NCBI GenBank assembly: GCA_040880585.1
Contig: JBBDID010000042.1
Location: 1-64,000, forward strand
Direction of reading: 5' to 3'
Source: Paracrocinitomix sp040880585
GTDB taxonomy: Bacteria; Bacteroidota; Bacteroidia; Flavobacteriales_D; Crocinitomicaceae
DNA length: 64,000 bases
Numbering within the stretch: position 1 is the stretch's first letter; the number at the start of each line of letters is the position of its first letter. Of the stretch, positions 59,651-64,000 are shown in pieces. The notes beneath the pieces are model-generated. The model was not told where the DNA came from, made no database searches, and saw nothing but the letters and a program-made list of their open reading frames with translations. The position numbers and the translations under genes were made by a program.

Positions 59651-60436
59651 ATGATCCGGCTGAAAGACCAAATGGACTTTCCTGTGGTGTTAGATCACCC
59701 GGCTCAAAGAATTGTCTCATTGGTTCCTTCTCAAACAGAGTTACTTTATGATTTGGGTCTGGATGATGAAACCGTGAGCATTACTAAATTTTGTATTCAT
59801 CCCGATAAATGGTTTCGTTCGAAAATCCGCGTGGGAGGCACAAAAAATGTAGCAATCGATAAAGTTAAGTCCCTACATCCTGATTTGATCATTGCCAATA
59901 AAGAAGAAAATTCGAAGCCAGATATCGAAAAGCTAAAGCAGCTTTGTCCGGTGTACATCAGTGATATTATTACTGTGAAAGATGCTTTAAACATGATGAA
60001 GGATGTAGGCAAATTATGCGGACGCGAACAGCAAACGGTAGATATAATCGATCAAATAGAGGAAGACAGGGCAGATTTTCCTACCTATTCAGGTACTGTG
60101 CTCTATCTCATCTGGAAAAATCCTTTTATGGCATGTGGAAGCGATAATTTCATTAACAGCATGATTCATGAATTGGGATTTACCAATGTTGTTACTGCTC
60201 CGCGTTATGTGGAGGTGAGCGCTGAAGAAATCCAACAGTTAAATCCGGATTACATTTTTTTATCCACCGAACCTTTTCCCTTTAAAGAAGAAGATAAGGA
60301 TGAATGGGAGAAATTAAGCAGGGCAAAAGTGAAGATCGTTGATGGCGAAATGTTTTCTTGGTATGGTTCCAGAATGTTAAAAATGAAGGAGTATTTTAGG
60401 CATTTTTTGGATGGATCAAAATCCCCGGAGAAATAA
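59651..60436 (+). CDS. BtuF-like helical-backbone metal receptor protein
   Basis: A 261-aa protein of the periplasmic binding protein family used by ABC transporters for cobalamin and ferric siderophores: VVLDHPAQRIVSLVPSQTEL, GTKNVAIDKVKSLHPDLIIA, YLIWKNPFMACGSDNFINSM, TAPRYVEVSAEEIQQLNPDY. The long backbone helix connecting two lobes is visible at about residues 105-135. It has no signal peptide and no lipobox, so as written it would remain in the cytosol. Start and CBS stop abut, so the two genes are coupled. The 3' end overlaps the convergent gene 60416-61801 by 21 bp. Confidence 0.8.
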   Translation: MIRLKDQMDFPVVLDHPAQRIVSLVPSQTELLYDLGLDDETVSITKFCIHPDKWFRSKIRVGGTKNVAIDKVKSLHPDLIIANKEENSKPDIEKLKQLCPVYISDIITVKDALNMMKDVGKLCGREQQTVDIIDQIEEDRADFPTYSGTVLYLIWKNPFMACGSDNFINSMIHELGFTNVVTAPRYVEVSAEEIQQLNPDYIFLSTEPFPFKEEDKDEWEKLSRAKVKIVDGEMFSWYGSRMLKMKEYFRHFLDGSKSPEK

Positions 60437-61801
60437 CATAGCTTCGGCAAAAAAGAACATGCTTTCAATCATGGTTTGCCCTTCCCTGTCATGCATCTGA
60501 ACAGTACCCTTTGCTTTGATGGCGTTATCACTCTCTTTGATCAACTGAAAACGCAATTGTTCAATGTTATCAAATACATGTAAATCAGAAATCATTTCTT
60601 CGGCGATACTCAAGCCAATGGTTTGCTCTAACTGAGATGGAGGATTATCCTCATCTACAGAAAAATTTGTTCGATCCAGCAAAGGGGAGATCTGCATCTG
60701 AAAATCAAAATAAATGTTGTTTGCCGGATTTTCTTCAAATTGAGTAGTGCCTCGGCTTAGTTCAAAAACTTCATGATTTAACTTATATTGAAAAAAAGCA
60801 CCTTGTTCTGTAACAAGTATTCCGGTAGTTGTGTCAACGCGTACTTGTTCATTCGCAATGAGTGTGTCTAAAAAAGTCTGCCAAACCTGAGGTTTTTTTA
60901 TATCAAATCGCGCTTGGATTTCAGGGAAGGTTTTAAAAGGGAAAGTGTAACCCCATTTGTGATCGACCAAAAAGATCTTGCTGCCGTCATAGTCTAATGC
61001 CATTTGACTGTATTGAGGAACATCCTTTATTTTTTCTTTGGTAAACCAGTAAATACTGTTAAACACATTAAGTGAAGAACGCATGCTAAAAGCAGCCGCT
61101 TCATTTAAAGCATATTTCACAGGGGGCGTATTTTCAAAGCCGCTCACCGGTGTGAAATTTCCATCTATTTCAATGTGATCTTTCAAGAAGTCAAAATGGA
61201 GGTGACCATCAATCAACTGATTATCGACATCTGTGGAAGGAGGGATGATATAACAATTAATTTCATTGTCCGGCTGAAAGTATTTTTTTAGGTTTACACG
61301 CGTGGTAAAGGGTTTTATAGATTGATTGGCAATGTTCTTCAAGTGCTCGTCCAATTGTTCCTGATGGGTAGATGGAGAGAGCTGGACAATGGCATGCTTT
61401 TTACCAAATGTAACATGCGCTTCTTTTACTTTTGATTGAATGTATTTCTCAAAATCTGCCCGGTTAGAATAAGCCACTACAGCTATCCAGACCGATTCAT
61501 TAGACCAATTTTCACGAAATAGAATCGTTTTTGAAAAAAAGTCAATGCCGGTTTTAACGTCAACCTCTACTTCTTCAAATTCAATTTTTTCCAAAACGTA
61601 AGCTTCATTAAACACGCGTTGATAGGCAATTTCTGAAATAAAATTGGTGTTGTTGATCTCAATAACAACGTCACTTTCTTGCGGAATGTAACGATAGATC
61701 TCGGTATCGACTTCAGTAATAAAACTTCGGCCAACTACCCAAACTAAAGGGAAAACACTCAATAGGATACAAATGGCTGCATATTTCTTTATCCACGGCA
61801 T
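60416..61801 (-). CDS. Membrane-anchored protein of unknown function
   Basis: A 461-aa protein with one N-terminal membrane anchor (residues about 7-26, KKYAAICILLSVFPLVWVVG) and a large extracytoplasmic part. The pattern IYRYIPQESDVVIEINNTNF at about 37-56 and the alternating beta and loop structure follow the DUF3352-type family of Bacteroidota membrane-anchored proteins, whose function is unknown. It ends 21 bp into the convergent BtuF-like gene. The next gene, msrBA, is divergent with a 152-bp gap. Confidence 0.7.
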   Translation of the reverse strand: MPWIKKYAAICILLSVFPLVWVVGRSFITEVDTEIYRYIPQESDVVIEINNTNFISEIAYQRVFNEAYVLEKIEFEEVEVDVKTGIDFFSKTILFRENWSNESVWIAVVAYSNRADFEKYIQSKVKEAHVTFGKKHAIVQLSPSTHQEQLDEHLKNIANQSIKPFTTRVNLKKYFQPDNEINCYIIPPSTDVDNQLIDGHLHFDFLKDHIEIDGNFTPVSGFENTPPVKYALNEAAAFSMRSSLNVFNSIYWFTKEKIKDVPQYSQMALDYDGSKIFLVDHKWGYTFPFKTFPEIQARFDIKKPQVWQTFLDTLIANEQVRVDTTTGILVTEQGAFFQYKLNHEVFELSRGTTQFEENPANNIYFDFQMQISPLLDRTNFSVDEDNPPSQLEQTIGLSIAEEMISDLHVFDNIEQLRFQLIKESDNAIKAKGTVQMHDREGQTMIESMFFFAEAMLFLRGF

Positions 61802-61874
61802 AGCAAGTAAAATTAATCATATTCAGATAGTAATAGATGTCTTCATCAAAAAAAAAAACAATTTTAAAAAACAA

Positions 61875-61906
61875 TTGGCATTCAAAAGGGTTAACAGATA
61901 TAGTTG
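61875..61906 (+). promoter_or_regulatory. Candidate promoter of the MsrBA gene
   Basis: TTG (61875-61877), 21-bp spacer, TATAGTTG (61899-61906; one base off TAnnTTTG), 47 bp before the ATG at 61954. Confidence 0.4.
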
Positions 61907-61953
61907 CAATGAAATGACTAAAGAAACGTCTAATCAATAAATTCAGAAAAGAA

Positions 61954-62961
61954 ATGAAGGTATTTATTAAATTCGTACCTCTTGCCCAGATATTTTTCGG
62001 ACTCAGCTTTACGGCTTGTAGTCAAAGTAACAATCAGCAGCAGGAGGAAACAAACAGAGATAAGATAAACACAATAGAGGTTATGACAGATTCAACCAAT
62101 TGGAATGAGTTAAACCCTGAAGAAGAGCGAGTGATCGTTCACAAGGGAACAGAACAGATTTGGAAGGGAGAGTATGTGAAACATCACGAAGAAGGTGTAT
62201 ATGTTTGCAAAAGATGTAATGCCCCTTTATTTGTTTCAGCAGATAAATTTGAATCGGGGAGTGGCTGGCCGGCTTTTGATGATGCCATTGAAGGAGCAGT
62301 AAAAGAAATTCAGGATGCAGACGGATACCGTACAGAAGTTGTATGTGCTAACTGTGGGGGACATTTAGGTCATGTCTTTAAAGGGGAACAAATGACGGAC
62401 AAAAACACCCGGCATTGTGTGAATTCAATATCGCTGGATTTTATACCGGAAGAAGAATTGGAGAATACATCCAAAGTGAAAACAGATACAGCCATCTTTG
62501 CTTCAGGATGTTTTTGGGGAACCGAATATTTCTTTGAAAAGGAAGAGGGTGTTTTGTCAACTCAAGTTGGATACATTGGAGGACATAAAGATGATCCTAC
62601 TTATGATGAGGTTTGTGCACATACCACCGGTCACGCAGAAGCAGTAAGGGTAGTGTTTGATCCTTCAAAAACAGATTATGAGACCTTAGCCCGGCTGTTT
62701 TTTGAAACACATGACCCTACTCAGGTAAACCGACAAGGCCCTGATATTGGAGACCAATACCGATCAGAGATTTTTTATTTGAATGAAGATCAAAAGAAAA
62801 TTGCTGAAAAACTAAAAAAAATACTCGAAGAAAAAGGAGTAGAGGTAGCCACTAAAATCACTAAAGCCACTCAATTTTGGGAAGCTGAAGATTACCATGA
62901 GCACTATTACTCTAAAAAGGGAGGGACACCCTATTGTCACGGTTATACCAAGCGGTTTTAA
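61954..62961 (+). CDS. MsrB-MsrA fusion lipoprotein (methionine sulfoxide reductase)
   Basis: A 335-aa protein that repairs both stereoisomers of methionine sulfoxide. A lipobox (LSFTACSQ, Cys at residue 22) anchors it to a membrane. The MsrB domain comes first (about 50-168): zinc Cys pairs CKRCNAP and CANCGGHLGHVF, and the catalytic Cys in RHCVNSIS. MsrA follows (about 178-335) with the nucleophile in ASGCFWGTEYFF and the substrate region ETHDPTQVNRQGPDIGDQY, and ends YCHGYTKRF. The B-then-A order differs from the A-B fusion of Neisseria PilB. Periplasmic location would let it repair exported proteins, perhaps T9SS cargo. Confidence 0.93.
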   Translation: MKVFIKFVPLAQIFFGLSFTACSQSNNQQQEETNRDKINTIEVMTDSTNWNELNPEEERVIVHKGTEQIWKGEYVKHHEEGVYVCKRCNAPLFVSADKFESGSGWPAFDDAIEGAVKEIQDADGYRTEVVCANCGGHLGHVFKGEQMTDKNTRHCVNSISLDFIPEEELENTSKVKTDTAIFASGCFWGTEYFFEKEEGVLSTQVGYIGGHKDDPTYDEVCAHTTGHAEAVRVVFDPSKTDYETLARLFFETHDPTQVNRQGPDIGDQYRSEIFYLNEDQKKIAEKLKKILEEKGVEVATKITKATQFWEAEDYHEHYYSKKGGTPYCHGYTKRF

Positions 62962-63048
62962 AGAAACCTTATTGCGCCCCACATTAATAGACCTGTTCAC
63001 AAATAGTGAAATTAATTACCTTTATCTGAAAAAACCGAGCATTTATAT

Positions 63049-63828
63049 ATGAAAGTAATTCTATCACCGGCTAAATCTTTAAATGAAGCAGTAAATTTTG
63101 ACGGAAGAAAGGCAACTGATCTTTTGTTTGAAGAAGAAAGTGAATACCTGGCAAAGAAATTAAAAAAACTATCCCAGGGACAACTAAAAAAACTGATGTC
63201 CTTGAGTGACGATCTTGCTGAATTGAATTACGAAAGATTTCAAAATTGGTCATTACCCTTTACTGCGGATAATGCAATTCCTGCGGGATATATGTTCTCA
63301 GGGGCTGCTTATCAAACCTTAGATTTCCCTTCCCTATCTCAAAAAGAGCAACAACTTGGACAGGATAAATTACGCATTTTATCCGGACTGTATGGATTGC
63401 TCAGGCCGCTAGACCTCATTCAGCCGTATCGTTTGGAAATGGGAACTAATCTCAAAGTCACACCGAAAGTTAGTAACCTTTATCTTTTTTGGAAGGATAA
63501 AATAAGAGAACAGCTAGAGAAAGAAGTAAAAGCAGATGCTTGTCCGATTTTGGTGAATGCTGCTTCCAATGAGTATGCAAAAGCCGCTCAATTGGGGAAA
63601 ATGGATGTTGACGTAATTACAACCATTTTCAAAGACCGCTCTAAAGATGGAAGCTATAAAGTGAACATGACCTGGGCAAAAAGGGCACGGGGCCTCATGG
63701 CAAGGTTTGTCATACAAAACAATCTGGAAAAAGCTGAGGACCTTAAAGCCTTTGATTCGGATGGGTATTATTTCTCTCCAAAAGAGAGCACAGCTGGAGA
63801 ATTTGTCTATTTAAGGGATAAATCGTAG
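63049..63828 (+). CDS. yaaA: YaaA-family peroxide stress protein
   Basis: A 259-aa cytosolic protein of the YaaA (UPF0246) family: start MKVILSPAKSLN, YMFSGAAYQTLDFPSL, RILSGLYGLLRPLDLIQPYR and the C-terminal KRARGLMARFVIQNN are all family landmarks, and length matches. In E. coli YaaA lowers free intracellular iron under hydrogen peroxide stress; the same role is inferred here. A -7-like TACCTTTA lies at 63017-63024. Next to the MsrBA gene it suggests an oxidative-defence neighbourhood, though the spacing (87 bp) leaves cotranscription open. Confidence 0.9.
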   Translation: MKVILSPAKSLNEAVNFDGRKATDLLFEEESEYLAKKLKKLSQGQLKKLMSLSDDLAELNYERFQNWSLPFTADNAIPAGYMFSGAAYQTLDFPSLSQKEQQLGQDKLRILSGLYGLLRPLDLIQPYRLEMGTNLKVTPKVSNLYLFWKDKIREQLEKEVKADACPILVNAASNEYAKAAQLGKMDVDVITTIFKDRSKDGSYKVNMTWAKRARGLMARFVIQNNLEKAEDLKAFDSDGYYFSPKESTAGEFVYLRDKS

Positions 63829-63919
63829 TACTTGAAAGGGAATCTATTTCACCTCTTTTGTAACCTCAAAAAAAGAATCCCGTAATAAGAGTGTAACAAC
63901 CAACACAAATCAAAGCATT

Positions 63920-64000
63920 ATGAAACGGCTGATCTTACTTTCAACTGTATTTTTCGCAGCACAATTTTCGGTTGCGGCTAAAAAACTGTCTACAGAAGAT
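63920..64000 (+). CDS. Start of an exported protein, cut by the window end
   Basis: The first 27 codons from ATG 63920: a typical signal peptide (KRLILLSTVFFAAQFSVAAK) and then KLSTED. The frame is still open at the last base. Too short to name; the beginning KLSTED is like the start of exported glucosaminidase-type proteins, which is only a guess. Confidence 0.6.
   Translation, partial: MKRLILLSTVFFAAQFSVAAKKLSTED

Noticed and set aside
1..64000. CRISPR array
   Set aside because: The only regularly spaced repeats (1-186) are two copies at 132 bp spacing with an internal palindrome; no array of short repeats and spacers, and no cas genes.

Overview
The window looks like a chromosomal segment of a Bacteroidota bacterium, most likely a marine or freshwater Flavobacteriales-type organism. 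The evidence is low GC, type IX secretion (T9SS) C-terminal sorting domains of both types (type A at the ends of the proteins at 18490-21789 and 39850-43365, type B/CHU_C at 28840-31728), a Bacteroidota-type large LepB, promoters of the TAnnTTTG type instead of TATAAT, and very few Shine-Dalgarno sequences. No rRNA and no CRISPR array were seen. One tRNA is present.

Region 1-26068 reads as accessory DNA. It opens with two copies of a ~52-bp hairpin-forming repeat (1-186) and an unrecognised 123-aa ORF. On the minus strand between 22303 and 1526 lies a 20.8-kb tightly packed set of seven genes: a small secreted protein, a DNRLRE protein with a T9SS tail, an OmpH/Skp-like protein, a 2057-aa protein with a SpvB-like start, a 257-aa exported protein, a 2869-aa RHS/YD-repeat protein with a variable-looking 309-aa C-terminal tail, and a small YD-repeat lipoprotein that could be an immunity protein. 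Upstream of it are a degenerate receiver-domain protein, a small HTH-like protein, a 319-aa unknown and a Bacteroidota tyrosine recombinase, which abuts the 3' end of a tRNA-Arg(ACG). This is the usual layout of an island integrated at a tRNA gene; the far attachment site was not found and may be left of the window.

Region 26069-51700 is mostly core-like: small SPOR-like and peptidase-like exported proteins, a CHU_C adhesin-like protein, a wrecked MFS transporter gene, a beta-barrel protein with SPOR repeats, a TPR/PD40 protein, an EI24 membrane protein, a VWA membrane protein, a T9SS-exported amidase, a GNAT acetyltransferase, a BNR/VPS10-type propeller protein, and the minus-strand run dapB-lepB-AI-2E permease-WbqC. 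A possible short RNA with its own promoter motif and terminator lies at about 43420-43506.

Region 51841-64000 holds a lipoprotein-ettA pair, a tandem duplication of a lipoprotein/outer-membrane barrel pair in which the two barrel copies are identical over about 937 bp while the lipoproteins have diverged, a cystathionine beta-synthase-like gene with a BtuF-like gene behind it, an MsrB-MsrA fusion lipoprotein, a YaaA-family protein, and the first 27 codons of an exported protein cut by the window end.

All assignments come from reading motifs and translations by eye. No database search was run.
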